A stretch of 63,255 nucleotides of DNA from Cohnella lubricantis (lineage in GTDB: Bacteria > Bacillota > Bacilli > Paenibacillales > Paenibacillaceae), in contig NZ_JACJVN010000023.1 in NCBI RefSeq assembly GCF_014212015.1, positions 1 to 63,255 of the forward strand. Direction: 5' to 3'. The position numbers and the translations under genes were made by a program. Positions 1 to 8,297 of the stretch are shown one piece after another (positions within the stretch are counted from its first letter, which is position 1; each line of letters opens with the position of its first letter). The notes below the pieces were generated by a model, which searched no databases, was not told the DNA's origin, and saw nothing but the letters and a program-made list of their open reading frames with translations.

Positions 1-1
1 A

Positions 2-1084
2 GCGGCACCGACGCCCGCCGTCTCGCCAACAGCCGAGCCGTTGCCTGCAGCCACGCCGCGCTCGCTTGCCGCCTCGCCGCCAGTCGGCGCGCCGCTCGCC
101 GCGCATCTCGCCGGCGAAGCCGCCGCTTGCGGCGTCCTGCTCGGCTTCGCGTACCCGGACCGCATCGCCCGGCGGCGCGGTCCGGGCCGCTATACGCTTA
201 GCGGCGGCCGGGGCGCGGCCTTGGCGGAGAGCGATCCGCTCGCCGCATCCGAGTACATCGTCATCGCCGAGCTCGACGATCAAGGGCTGGAGGGCCGCAT
301 ACAGCTGGCTGCGGCTCTCGCCGAAGAGGATCTGCGACGGCACTTCGCGGACTTGATCCGCACGGAAGAAGCGGTCCGCTGGGACTCCGAAGCGGAAGCT
401 GTACGGGCGCGCGCCGTGACTCGGCTGGGTGCGATCACGCTGCAGGAGCGGCCGCTGGCGAAGCCCGATCCGGAGCTCGTCGCCGAAGCGCTCCTTCAAG
501 GCATCCGCGAGCTCGGGCTGTCCGCGCTGCCTTGGAGCCGATCGGCACGCCAGCTGCAGGAGCGCGTGCTGTTCCTCGGCCGCCACGCCGGCGGCTGGCC
601 GGATTGGTCGGACGAAGGGCTGCTGAATACGTTGGAAGAGTGGCTTGCGCCTTACGCTCAAGGGATGCGCAGCCGGGCCGATCTGCAGCGGCTGAATCTG
701 ACGAATCTATTGGAGGCTGCGCTGCCGTGGGAGAAGCGGAACGAGCTCGAACGGGAGGCGCCGACGCATGTGACGGTGCCGAGCGGCTCTCGTATTCCGA
801 TCGACTATTCAGACCCGGATGCGCCCGCATTGGCGGTTCGGCTGCAGGAGATGTTCGGCCTGTCCGATACGCCGCGCATCGCAGGGGGCCGCGTTCCGCT
901 GACGCTGCATCTGCTGTCGCCGGCCCAGCGGCCGGTGCAGGTGACGCGCGACCTGGCCAGCTTCTGGCGAAGCGGCTACTTCGAAGTGCGCAAGGACTTG
1001 AAGGGCCGGTATCCGAAGCACTTCTGGCCCGACGATCCGCTCGAGGCCACGGCCACCCGGAGGGTGCGCCCGCCTGCGCCTTGA
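2..1084 (+). CDS. hrpB: ATP-dependent helicase HrpB, C-terminal part (5' end outside the window)
   Basis: The frame is open from base 2, so the gene enters from the left and only its last 360 or so codons are present. The visible part lacks the helicase motor motifs and corresponds to the C-terminal region of the HrpB family of DExH-box helicases. Its last 70 residues carry the family signature: a PxQVTRDLASFW stretch, then a Y-x-EVRKDLKGRYPKH block and HFWPDDP near the stop. HrpB is a putative RNA-dependent helicase of uncertain role in bacteria. No start codon should be assigned here; the TTG at 41 is merely an in-frame codon. The downstream gene starts 111 bp later with its own ribosome binding site. 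Family identity is confident; function is only that of the family. Confidence 0.9.
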   Translation, partial: AAPTPAVSPTAEPLPAATPRSLAASPPVGAPLAAHLAGEAAACGVLLGFAYPDRIARRRGPGRYTLSGGRGAALAESDPLAASEYIVIAELDDQGLEGRIQLAAALAEEDLRRHFADLIRTEEAVRWDSEAEAVRARAVTRLGAITLQERPLAKPDPELVAEALLQGIRELGLSALPWSRSARQLQERVLFLGRHAGGWPDWSDEGLLNTLEEWLAPYAQGMRSRADLQRLNLTNLLEAALPWEKRNELEREAPTHVTVPSGSRIPIDYSDPDAPALAVRLQEMFGLSDTPRIAGGRVPLTLHLLSPAQRPVQVTRDLASFWRSGYFEVRKDLKGRYPKHFWPDDPLEATATRRVRPPAP

Positions 1085-1194
1085 GCCAAACACCTTTCTC
1101 GACGAACCGGATGCTCTCGCCCCAAGTCTTCCTGAATGTGGTATGATGAAGGCAACTTGCTAGAACGTTCCGATGCCCGGAAGGAGGGCTCCTT

Positions 1195-1863
1195 GTGAAA
1201 TCTATATTTCTGTTCGGCCTGCTGTGGTGGCTGCTCGGCAATCCGTTCCTGGCCATTATCGTGCTGCTTATTATCGCGTATGTGCTGGAGAGAAGGTACA
1301 TCGGCTTGTCGCCAAACCTGCTGCGTCCGTTCCGTAGAAGAAGCGCGGCTTCCCGCATGCGCAGGCAGCTGGCGATCAATCCGCATGACGTGTCGGCGAA
1401 GCAGGAGCTGGCCCGTCTGGAGATCGAGGGGAAGAATTACAAGGCAGCCCGCGATATTCTGCTCGGCATCGAGCGCCAGATGGAGCATTCGGCGGAATAT
1501 TGGAGCGACCTGGGGCTTTGCGAATTGGCGCTGGGGCATATCGAGGAAGGCGAACGGGCGATGCTGAAGGCGCTGGAGATCAGCCCGCGGGTCAAATACG
1601 GCCTGCCGTACCTTCGCCTGGGAGATGCGTTCGCGAAGTCGGATCCCGACCGCTCACTGGCGTATTTGAAGCAGTTCCAGGAGATTCAATCTTCGTCCTG
1701 CGAGTCCTATTTCCGGCTGGGGGAGATTTACGAGTCGATGGGGCGGACGGAGGAGGCGCGCGAGTCTTATCGCGAATGCTTAACGATCTATCGGTCGCTG
1801 CCGCGTTATATGAAGAGACGTGAGCGCAAGTGGGCGCTGCGAAGCAGGTTTAAGGCGCAGTAA
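1195..1863 (+). CDS. membrane-anchored TPR-repeat protein
   Basis: The protein has 222 residues and a GTG start, chosen because AAGGAGGG lies at 1181-1188. Residues 1-28 form one strongly hydrophobic segment, followed by a basic stretch with many Arg, so the protein is probably an N-in anchor with a cytoplasmic body. From about residue 60 to 205 there are helical pairs with TPR spacing, including a clear repeat with A-L-G-H-I-E-E-G and another ending SMGRTEEARESYRECL. TPR domains are protein-interaction scaffolds; no partner is evident from the neighbours. The extreme C terminus is very basic. It is a plausible assembly or signalling adaptor, but no specific function can be assigned. Confidence 0.75.
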   Translation: MKSIFLFGLLWWLLGNPFLAIIVLLIIAYVLERRYIGLSPNLLRPFRRRSAASRMRRQLAINPHDVSAKQELARLEIEGKNYKAARDILLGIERQMEHSAEYWSDLGLCELALGHIEEGERAMLKALEISPRVKYGLPYLRLGDAFAKSDPDRSLAYLKQFQEIQSSSCESYFRLGEIYESMGRTEEARESYRECLTIYRSLPRYMKRRERKWALRSRFKAQ

Positions 1864-1884
1864 CGGTCCGAAAATGTGAAAGGA

Positions 1885-1902
1885 GAGCCTGCCGCTAGGC
1901 TC
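1885..1902 (-). terminator. hairpin downstream of the Ala/Glu-rich gene
   Basis: A 6-bp perfect stem (GAGCCT / AGGCTC) with a 6-base loop lies 18 bases beyond the stop of the minus-strand gene. On that strand it is followed by a moderately T-rich stretch (TCTCCTTTCACATTTTC). It also lies just after the plus-strand TPR gene, so it could act on both strands. The stem is short, so strength is uncertain. Confidence 0.45.
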
Positions 1903-1920
1903 CCCTTCAAGAGAATAACA

Positions 1921-2247
1921 TTATTCAGCCGGAGCTTCCTCAGCAGCTTCGGCTTCTTCATTGGCTGCTTCGGCAACCGGTTCTTCAGCCGCTGCGGAGG
2001 CTTCTTCCGCTGCTTCGGCAACTTCCTCGGGGGCCGCTTCCGTTACGGCAGCCGCTTCCGCTTCGGCCTCGTCGACCGTCTCTGCCGCTTCGGCAACCGC
2101 TTCTGCTTCTTCGGCAGCTTCGGCTGCAACCTCTGCTTCAACCGCTTCGGCAGCTTCCGTTGCTTCAACAACTTCCGCCGCTTCGGATGCTTCTGCAGCC
2201 GCTTCCGCTTCCGGTTGTTCTACGATGAGTTCTTCGTTCGTGTCCAT
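1921..2247 (-). CDS. Ala/Glu-rich acidic low-complexity protein
   Basis: The protein has 108 residues. About three quarters of it is Ala, Glu and Val arranged as EAxEAAE-type runs, with only two or three hydrophobic residues other than Val and no Cys, Trp or Lys. It is predicted to be extremely acidic and either a long helix or disordered. It is real rather than a shadow: the ATG is preceded by AGGAGG with 7-base spacing, and the opposite strand lacks a comparable signal. No signal peptide or membrane segment is present. The DNA is a chain of GCTTCNGC-type trinucleotide repeats and is therefore prone to length change. Similar proteins are often annotated only as hypothetical; no function is proposed. 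Confidence 0.7.
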   Translation of the reverse strand: MDTNEELIVEQPEAEAAAEASEAAEVVEATEAAEAVEAEVAAEAAEEAEAVAEAAETVDEAEAEAAAVTEAAPEEVAEAAEEASAAAEEPVAEAANEEAEAAEEAPAE

Positions 2248-2473
2248 TGTCCCATCCTCCTATATTGGCGATTAGATAGCGGGGACAAGCCCCTACACTC
2301 AAATTATCATGAGTTGCAGAATGTGGAAACGGTGTTAATTTAGGTTATTTTGTAGAGTTTCAACGAAATGGCGGCTTGTAAACAAAACGTAATAATTCGG
2401 CGACGTTTCGACAGTCGCGCGAGGCCAGCGGGAGTGCCTGAACCCGGCAATATTGCCCCAATTGCGGGCCTAT

Positions 2474-2503
2474 TTGACAAGAAGGATGCCGGCGGCGTAT
2501 ATT
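2474..2503 (+). promoter_or_regulatory. sigma-A-type promoter for the pseudouridine synthase gene
   Basis: TTGACA (2474-2479) and TATATT (2498-2503) are separated by 18 bases and lie 35 bases before the ATG at 2538. The 290-bp gap 2248-2537 otherwise shows nothing recognisable. Confidence 0.6.
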
Positions 2504-2537
2504 GTGGGGCGAACCTTGAGAACGGAGTGGATCGACG

Positions 2538-3782
2538 ATGAGAGGAGCCGGACGCAGCCGTCAGCAGCGCCAGGAACCGAAGGGACGGAGCGGCCGCGGC
2601 CGCGGAGAGGATAGAGGCGGCCGGACGGACCGCCTCGGAGGCAAGCCGCCGAAGCAGGGCGTGCGCCAGGCCGGGGCGAACGCGGGACATGGCGATCGGC
2701 GCGGCAGGGCTAACGGCGGACGATCGAACCGCGCCGAAGCGACCGGCGTGCGGGCGGACCGCGGCCATGGAGGCGAGCGGCCCGGCCGGAGCGGCGGTCC
2801 GGCGAAGGCGTCTCATGGAACGGCGGCGGGGCATAGGCCAGCGGCGCATAGGTCGGCGGAGCGGCAAGGGTGGCCGCCGGTTCCGGAGGAGATGTTAAAG
2901 CCCGGCCATCGCAAAGGCGAGTGGCTGGAGATCCGCGTGCCCGAGACGCTCATGGGCGAGCCGGTGCAGAGGGTCCTGGAGCATACGCCGCTTGCGCCGA
3001 AGCTCGTCACGAAGCTTATGCACAATAAGGGGCTTGTTCTGCAAGGCTCCAAGCTGCGGCTTCAGCTGTTCCCTGCGGAGGAGCGGGACTTCCCTTCCGA
3101 CTGGATGGAGCTGAACGTGCTGTACGAGGATGACTTCACGCTGGTGGTGAACAAGCCTTCGGGCATCGAGGTGCATCCGAGCGAGAAGGGGCAGCGCCGG
3201 ACGCTGGCGCATGCGGTCGCGGCTTATTACGAGATGTCGAACCAGGATGTCCGAGTGCGCCACATACACCGGATCGACAAGGAGACGACCGGCCCGGTGC
3301 TGTATGCGAAGAACGAGTTCGCGCACTATCAGTATGACAAGGAGATGCGCGAGAAGAAGATCGAACGCATCTACTTAGCGCTGGCGGAAGGCATGCTGTC
3401 CCAAGACCGGGGGACCATCAACAAGCCGATCGGGCAGGACCGCCATCACTCGACGAAGCGCCGGGTCAGCGAGACCGGGGATTCGGCCGTCACGCATTAC
3501 GAGGTGGTGGAGCGATTCGCCGATCATACGCTCGTTCGGCTGCGGCTCGAGACGGGGCGGACGCACCAGATTCGAGTGCATCTGTCGGCGATCGGCCATC
3601 CGCTCGCAGGCGACGGGCTGTACGGTGGCAAGAGGGGGCTCATCTCCCGGCAGGCGCTGCACGGGGAGCAGCTGCTCTGGCACCATCCGTGGACGAACGA
3701 GCTACTGTCCGCGAGGGCGCCGCTGCCGGACGACTTCAGCGCGGCGCTGGACAAGCTGCGCGAGCGGGAACAGCAGGAGTAG
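2538..3782 (+). CDS. RluA-family pseudouridine synthase with long Arg/Gly-rich N-terminal tail
   Basis: The protein has 414 residues. The C-terminal 300 are a RluA/RsuA-superfamily catalytic domain that isomerises uridine to pseudouridine in rRNA or tRNA. The active-site block reads HRIDKETTG, with the catalytic Asp near residue 246, where most members have HRLDxxTSG. It is followed by the conserved GRTHQIRVHL and GDxLYGG blocks. Residues 1-115 are an unusual basic, disordered-looking extension rich in Arg, Gly and Ala with RGRG and GRSGG motifs, like RNA-binding RGG tails. The ATG follows a usable TTGACA-18-TATATT promoter. The gene stands alone. The enzyme class is confident; the exact RNA target cannot be read from the sequence. 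Confidence 0.85.
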   Translation: MRGAGRSRQQRQEPKGRSGRGRGEDRGGRTDRLGGKPPKQGVRQAGANAGHGDRRGRANGGRSNRAEATGVRADRGHGGERPGRSGGPAKASHGTAAGHRPAAHRSAERQGWPPVPEEMLKPGHRKGEWLEIRVPETLMGEPVQRVLEHTPLAPKLVTKLMHNKGLVLQGSKLRLQLFPAEERDFPSDWMELNVLYEDDFTLVVNKPSGIEVHPSEKGQRRTLAHAVAAYYEMSNQDVRVRHIHRIDKETTGPVLYAKNEFAHYQYDKEMREKKIERIYLALAEGMLSQDRGTINKPIGQDRHHSTKRRVSETGDSAVTHYEVVERFADHTLVRLRLETGRTHQIRVHLSAIGHPLAGDGLYGGKRGLISRQALHGEQLLWHHPWTNELLSARAPLPDDFSAALDKLREREQQE

Positions 3783-3918
3783 CCAGCGGCTACAAGAGCT
3801 AAGCTTGCACCTGAGCCAAAGGGAGAGTGCGAGCCCGCGTTTGCGCCCGCGCTCTGCCCGTGCCCGCGCGGTGCCGCGCCAGCGCTCACCCGCACCAGCG
3901 CTCTGCCCGAGCCTGGCT

Positions 3919-4302
3919 TCATGAAGACGGCTCGGTCTTCGAATGATTTTTGCGACGCGTATATTGCTTGAGTTCATTGGTGATTGACTGCTGGACTCCA
4001 TCCACGAACCGAATTCCGTAACGGAAGCCGTGCGCGCGCACCTCCTGCCAGAGAATCGTGCCCCGCAGCTCCAGGCTGCTCGCCAATTGAAGGTTCAGCA
4101 CCAGCTTGCATTCGTTGTCCGTCGCCCGGAAGTTCAGCGCGCAGTCGAGCTTGCAGCCCCGCGGACTCAGATCGAGCAGTTCGGCTTGCGCTTGCTTCGT
4201 GTGGAAGATCGTTTGAAGGTTCATCTCGTAAGGGCGAATTAGACAGGGGATGCCCGGTTCGAACAAATAGCGAAACGGTTCGTTGCGTCTCGATAGATTC
4301 AA
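3919..4302 (-). CDS. PilZ-domain protein (probable c-di-GMP sensor)
   Basis: The protein has 127 residues with a TTG start, selected because GGAGG precedes it by 10 bases. A stretch of hydrophilic sequence, an LSPRGCKL segment (the position of the D/N-x-S-x-x-G motif of PilZ) and a C-terminal Y-G-I-R-F block are the usual PilZ landmarks. The N-terminal RxxxR cyclic-di-GMP motif is only suggested by Arg residues near the start (R5, R6, R11, R23). The gene is convergent with the pseudouridine synthase and stands alone. A second PilZ gene at 47910 sits in the EPS region. Cyclic-di-GMP binding is inferred from the family and was not tested here. Confidence 0.7.
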   Translation of the reverse strand: MNLSRRNEPFRYLFEPGIPCLIRPYEMNLQTIFHTKQAQAELLDLSPRGCKLDCALNFRATDNECKLVLNLQLASSLELRGTILWQEVRAHGFRYGIRFVDGVQQSITNELKQYTRRKNHSKTEPSS

Positions 4303-4460
4303 TCGCGGTCAACCTCCATTAAAGTGAGTCCGATCAAAAATCGACAAATTTGTCCTGCAACCCCCAGTATACGACAGAACGACGGGCTCAGCCTATTCAC
4401 TTTTTGTAAAAATCCCGTCAGCGATTGGACGGAAAATGGCAAATTGGTGACAATGCCGAC

Positions 4461-4489
4461 TTGAAAATTGATAGCAGCTGTGATATTTT
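4461..4489 (+). promoter_or_regulatory. promoter of the tetR gene
   Basis: TTGAAA (4461-4466), a 17-base spacer and TATTTT (4484-4489). The operator copy at 4504-4526 begins 14 bases after the -10 box, a location typical for autorepression. Confidence 0.55.
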
Positions 4490-4503
4490 ACTCTAGAACG
4501 AAA

Positions 4504-4526
4504 TGACCGAATTGTTATTTTGGTCA
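4504..4526. promoter_or_regulatory. TetR operator, copy 1
   Basis: A 23-bp element with outer inverted arms TGACC and GGTCA. Copy 2, of exactly the same length and starting with the same nine bases TGACCGAAT, lies before the yhgE-like gene at 5304-5326. The two copies flank the tetR gene, and neither motif is explained otherwise. Binding by the adjacent regulator is inference. Confidence 0.7.
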
Positions 4527-4636
4527 GTCACTTGTGCGGCCGATAAATACAGGCTCTGAGCTATGGGGATATGCTAAATAAATGCGCAACGACGAGAGTC
4601 CCCGTTAGGGCGCGGATGGAAGGAGGGGATGGGACC

Positions 4637-5224
4637 ATGCAGGAACGCAGAACGCCGGACCGGCGCAAGCAGGTGACGGAAGCGGCCGCTCTCTCGTTCG
4701 CGAGATTCGGCTACAAGGGGACGACGATGGATCAGGTTGCGAAGCTGGCGCGCGTAGGCAAGGGAACGATCTACACGTTCTATGCCAACAAGGAGGAGCT
4801 TTTCGACGAGATTATGAACGGGCTGATCTGCGATCTGCGGGTCGTGGCCGACGAGACGCTGAATCCTTCGCTCCCATTCGCCGACAATCTGATGAACGTG
4901 CTGCATCGGGTGCTGGATTACAGGGACCGGCACGCACTGGCAGCGAAGCTGTCGCAGGAGGTACGCGATATCGGGACGCCGCATGCCAAGCAAGGCTTGG
5001 AGGCGGTCGAGCGAGCGCTTGTCGGTTATATCGCGCGACACGTGAAGGAAGCATCGGAGAAGGGCGAGATTCGGGCGTGCGACCCCGAGCTGACAGCCTA
5101 TATGATGTTGAAAATGTATTTGGCGCTGACGGACGATAACCATCATTCGCATCCGCCGCTCGGGAAAGAGGAAGTGCTAGCGCATTTTCGATTTTACTGT
5201 ATCGAGGGGCTGGCGATTCGCTGA
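4637..5224 (+). CDS. TetR/AcrR-family transcriptional regulator
   Basis: The protein has 195 residues. The start is the ATG at 4637 because GGAGGGG lies at 4622-4628; an earlier in-frame ATG at 4571 lacks a ribosome binding site. The N-terminal helix-turn-helix is standard for TetR: a RRKQVTEAAALSFARFGYKG-type helix 1, then TTMDQVAKLARVGKGTIYTFY, then NKEELF. The remainder is the helical ligand-binding domain. It is followed by a terminator and then by the YhgE-like gene, and both genes have the same 23-bp operator. The probable role is to repress itself and the membrane protein until a hydrophobic or envelope-active ligand arrives; the ligand is unknown. Confidence 0.88.
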   Translation: MQERRTPDRRKQVTEAAALSFARFGYKGTTMDQVAKLARVGKGTIYTFYANKEELFDEIMNGLICDLRVVADETLNPSLPFADNLMNVLHRVLDYRDRHALAAKLSQEVRDIGTPHAKQGLEAVERALVGYIARHVKEASEKGEIRACDPELTAYMMLKMYLALTDDNHHSHPPLGKEEVLAHFRFYCIEGLAIR

Positions 5225-5260
5225 TCCGGTTGGAGCGGCGGAGGGCATATTGCAGCCTGG

Positions 5261-5292
5261 CGCAGCACTGAGATACGCTGCGGCCCTTTTTT
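5261..5292 (+). terminator. Rho-independent terminator after tetR
   Basis: Stem CGCAGC / GCTGCG with a 10-base loop, followed by GCCCTTTTTT. It separates tetR from the downstream gene, which therefore needs the promoter/operator at 5304-5347. Confidence 0.8.
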
Positions 5293-5303
5293 ATGCATCG
5301 AAG

Positions 5304-5326
5304 TGACCGAATGGGGAAAACGGTCA
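5304..5326. promoter_or_regulatory. TetR operator, copy 2, overlapping the yhgE-like promoter
   Basis: Inverted arms TGACCG / CGGTCA in a 23-bp element matching copy 1. A TATAAT at 5342-5347 has its -35 region inside this operator, so bound repressor would block polymerase. Confidence 0.72.
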
Positions 5327-5370
5327 ATTCGTACCGTACAATATAATGAGCAACTAGGGAGTGAAGAGAG

Positions 5371-7503
5371 ATGGCAGGTAAGAAGAAGAGTCCGCCATAC
5401 GGACCGATCCGAGGCGAATGGAAGCGGCTGACGAGCAACAAGATGACGATGGTCTCCATGGTCGGCCTGATGGTCATTCCGCTGCTGTACAGCGGCATGC
5501 TGATCGGGGCTTTCTGGGATCCTTACGGCAAGCTGGATAAGCTGCCTGTAGCGGTCGTTAACGAAGATAAGGGAGCCGAGATGGACGGTACGGCGCTGCA
5601 TGTCGGCCAGGATCTGGCAGATGAGCTGAAGAGCACGCATGACTTCAAGTGGGAATTCACGGACGAAGAGGAGGCGATGTCCGGCCTTCAGTCTCATCGC
5701 TACTCGATGGCGTTCGTCATTCCGGAAGACTTCTCGCAGAAGGCGGCGACGCTGAAGGACGAGACGCCGCAGCCGGCGCAAATCCAATATTACGTCGATG
5801 ACGGGTATAACTATTTAACCTCCAAGATCGGTTCCGAAGCGTCGGAAGCGCTGCGGACGAAGGTTGGCCAAGCTGTGACCAAGGCTTATGCCGATGCAGT
5901 GTTTGATTCCGTGGGCGAAGCGGCGGACGGCTTCAAGGAAGCTTCCGGCGGAGCGTCCAAGCTGGCGGACGGAGCGAAGGAGGCGGAGGAGGGCGCACAG
6001 CGCCTCCGCGATAATCTGGCGAAGCTGGCTAGCGGCGCGACGCAGGTGCAGGAAGGCGTGAGCAAGCTGGCCGGCGGAGCCGGGGAATTGGCTGCCGGAG
6101 CGACGACGCTGTCCAGCGGCAGCGAGGCGTTGGCCGACGGGCTGCAGCAATTGGCAGCCGGAGGCAGCGATCTGGCGAGCGGGGCCGATCAGGCAGCCGC
6201 GGCGGCAGGCAAGCTGGCGGCGGGGGCGGAGCAGCTCGCCGCGAGCGGGCAGACGCTGGCCGCAGGCGCGGCAAGCGCGAAGGAAGGCAGCGCCGGCGTA
6301 GCGGACGGCGCGGGCAAGCTGGCCGCGGGGCTGCAGCAGTACGCCGAAGCGCATGGCGGCATGGCGGACGACGCGGCGTTCCAGCAGCTGCTGGCAGCCG
6401 CACAGTCCGTCGCCGGCGGCGCCGATCAACTGCAGCAAGGCACGGCCGCTCTAGCGGACGGCGCAGCTCAGCTGGCGGCCGGGCAGCAGTCTCTGGCTGC
6501 AGGCGCATCCGAGCTGCAAGCGGGCGTCGGCCAGGTGAAGGCCGGCGCGGGTACGTTCGGCGGCAAGCTCGGCGAAGCAAGCGCTGGCGCGGGCAAGCTG
6601 GCCGCGGGCGCCAAGGAGCTTGCGAGCGGGGCAGCGGAGCTAAGCTCGGGCCTTAGCGCGGCGGACAAGGGCTTGCTGCAGGTGACGGACGGCTCGGCGC
6701 AGCTGCAGGGCGGCACGCAGTCGCTGGCAAGCGGGCTGATGGAGCTGCAGGACGGCTCTCAGGAGCTGTCGAGCAAGCTCGGCGACGCATCCGGGCAAGC
6801 CTCCGAATTGGCAGGCACCGAACAGCAAGCCGACATGTTCGCCGATCCGATCCAGGTCGAAGAGCATAAGCTGGCCGACATTCCGAACTACGGCACCGGC
6901 ATGACGCCGTACTTCCTGGCGCTGGGCTTATACGTCGGCGTCATGCTGTCCACGATTATCATTCCGCTGCGCGATGCAGCCGGCACGGTGAGAAGCGGCT
7001 GGCGCTGGTATCTGTCGAAGCTTATGCTGTTCGGGCCGCTGGTGCTGATTCAAGTCATCCTGGCCGATACGCTGCTCATTGCCGGGCTCGGACTCGACGT
7101 GCCGAACGTCCCGCTCTTCTACGCGGTAAGCGCCGTGATCGGACTGACGTTCATGACGATCGTGCATTTCTTCGTTACGCTGGCCGACAACGTCGGACGG
7201 TTCATCGCGATTATTCTGCTAACGCTGCAGCTGGCGTCGAGCGCCGGCACCTATCCGAGCGAGTTGCTGCCAGGCTGGCTTCAACGCATCGGCGACTGGA
7301 TGCCGATGACATACGCCATCAAGGCGGTCCGCTACGTGCTCGGGGGCGGAACGGCTTCGCAAATCGGCGGCGAGCTGCTCGTCCTGGCGTACTACGCCGT
7401 AGTGTTCGTCGCGCTGATTCTTGCGCTGTTCCTGCTGCGCGCGCGGCGCATCGCGAACACGAACACGCACATGTATAGTGATGAAGCGTCGGCGGCGGTC
7501 TAA
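5371..7503 (+). CDS. YhgE/Pip-family membrane protein (ABC-2-like)
   Basis: The protein has 710 residues. Residues 1-40 hold a first transmembrane helix, followed by the conserved LPVAVVNEDKGAE region of the YhgE/Pip family. About residues 190-490 form a long extracellular helical stalk of imperfect repeats with a LAxGAxxLAxG pattern. The C-terminal 200 residues contain five or six membrane helices related to ABC-2 permeases. The family includes the phage infection protein Pip of Lactococcus and B. subtilis YhgE, whose physiological roles remain poorly known. Control by the adjacent TetR is supported by the shared operator. Length and domain order are normal for the family. The repeat DNA is highly GC-rich. 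Confidence 0.88.
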   Translation: MAGKKKSPPYGPIRGEWKRLTSNKMTMVSMVGLMVIPLLYSGMLIGAFWDPYGKLDKLPVAVVNEDKGAEMDGTALHVGQDLADELKSTHDFKWEFTDEEEAMSGLQSHRYSMAFVIPEDFSQKAATLKDETPQPAQIQYYVDDGYNYLTSKIGSEASEALRTKVGQAVTKAYADAVFDSVGEAADGFKEASGGASKLADGAKEAEEGAQRLRDNLAKLASGATQVQEGVSKLAGGAGELAAGATTLSSGSEALADGLQQLAAGGSDLASGADQAAAAAGKLAAGAEQLAASGQTLAAGAASAKEGSAGVADGAGKLAAGLQQYAEAHGGMADDAAFQQLLAAAQSVAGGADQLQQGTAALADGAAQLAAGQQSLAAGASELQAGVGQVKAGAGTFGGKLGEASAGAGKLAAGAKELASGAAELSSGLSAADKGLLQVTDGSAQLQGGTQSLASGLMELQDGSQELSSKLGDASGQASELAGTEQQADMFADPIQVEEHKLADIPNYGTGMTPYFLALGLYVGVMLSTIIIPLRDAAGTVRSGWRWYLSKLMLFGPLVLIQVILADTLLIAGLGLDVPNVPLFYAVSAVIGLTFMTIVHFFVTLADNVGRFIAIILLTLQLASSAGTYPSELLPGWLQRIGDWMPMTYAIKAVRYVLGGGTASQIGGELLVLAYYAVVFVALILALFLLRARRIANTNTHMYSDEASAAV

Positions 7504-7521
7504 TCGTACGAATAGCAAAGA

Positions 7522-7641
7522 AGCAGATCAGCGATGCGCAAAGAAGCAAAGAATCAGAGCAGCGATGCGTAAAGAAGCAAGAAGCAAAGAAGCAAAAAAG
7601 CAGATCAGCGATGCGCAAGGAAGCAATGAATCAGAGCAGCG
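7522..7641. repeat. two 43-bp direct repeats in an AGCAAAGA-rich tract
   Basis: A 43-bp unit beginning AGCAGATCAGCGATGCGCAA occurs at 7522 and again at 7599 (77 bp apart), with two or three differences and short AAGCAAAG stutters between. It lies between the stop of the yhgE-like gene and its terminator, so it would be in the 3' UTR. No ORF with a start signal uses it. Confidence 0.7.
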
Positions 7642-7660
7642 GCATGCAAAGAATCAGAGT

Positions 7661-7702
7661 AGCCGACCCCGGGGGCTTGCCCCTGCGGAGCGGCTTTTTT
7701 TT
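7661..7702 (+). terminator. Rho-independent terminator after the yhgE-like gene
   Basis: AGCCG pairs with CGGCT, with an inner GGGGGC/GCCCC hairpin, followed by eight T residues. It lies 158 bp after the stop codon. Confidence 0.8.
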
Positions 7703-7895
7703 CTGCGGAAGAAGCATTCGCGTCAAAACATGAGTCTGTTAGCGGGCTCGAGAGCTCTTTGGGGAATCGTACATGGAGAGGATATGAATACCGCATTCAA
7801 TTTGGCGCGGCGACCTGGCAGGATTCGATGGCGGATTGTATATTTATGCATTTGAATGTAGGGGAGCTGACGATTATCCGCTGAAGAGGGTCACC

Positions 7896-8136
7896 AGATC
7901 GACTACATGCGCATCAATCGCAGGAGTAACCGTCTATGAAGGCGAATAGATCGACTACATGCGCAACAATCGCCAGAAAACGGCCAAAGAAGGCGAATAG
8001 ATCGACTACATGCGCAACAATCGCCAGAAAACGGCCAAAGAAGGCGAATAGATCGACTACATGCGCAACAATCGCCAGGAACCGCCAATGATGGCGGCCA
8101 GATCGCCTGCATGCATCCATCACGCGCAAGCTGTCC
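7896..8136. repeat. 51-bp tandem repeat array, four copies plus a decayed one
   Basis: Copies start at 7896 (52 bp), 7948, 7999 (51 bp each, identical to each other) and 8050 (50 bp), with a degenerate copy from 8100. Each begins AGATCGACTACATGCGCA. The GGCGA at the end of one unit can pair with TCGCC in the next. There are no spacers, so this is not a CRISPR array. Apart from this array, the terminator and the gltB promoter, the 1,057 bases from 7504 to 8560 contain no gene I can support. Confidence 0.85.
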
Positions 8137-8267
8137 AAGTCGCGCGTCCGTGCGCCGGTTGCTGACATGGCGCTCAGAATCTACCATTTTCCGAACATTC
8201 GCCGCTTCTGATCCTGTGCTTGTTCGCAAAGAGCAACAATTGTTATCGCCTTCATAAAAATATTAAA

Positions 8268-8297
8268 TTGCCATACCTCACACGCTGGTGTTAAAAT
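8268..8297 (+). promoter_or_regulatory. candidate gltB promoter
   Basis: TTGCCA (8268-8273), an 18-base spacer and TAAAAT (8292-8297), leaving a leader of about 255 bases before the gltB start. The leader is AT-rich at first, and I recognise no riboswitch in it. Confidence 0.45.

Noticed and set aside
7524..7855. A 144-residue Lys/Arg-rich protein gene after yhgE
   Set aside because: The frame runs through direct repeats and a Rho-independent terminator, with no ribosome site.
7896..8136. CRISPR array
   Set aside because: The 51-bp units are contiguous tandem repeats with no unique spacers, and no cas gene is present.
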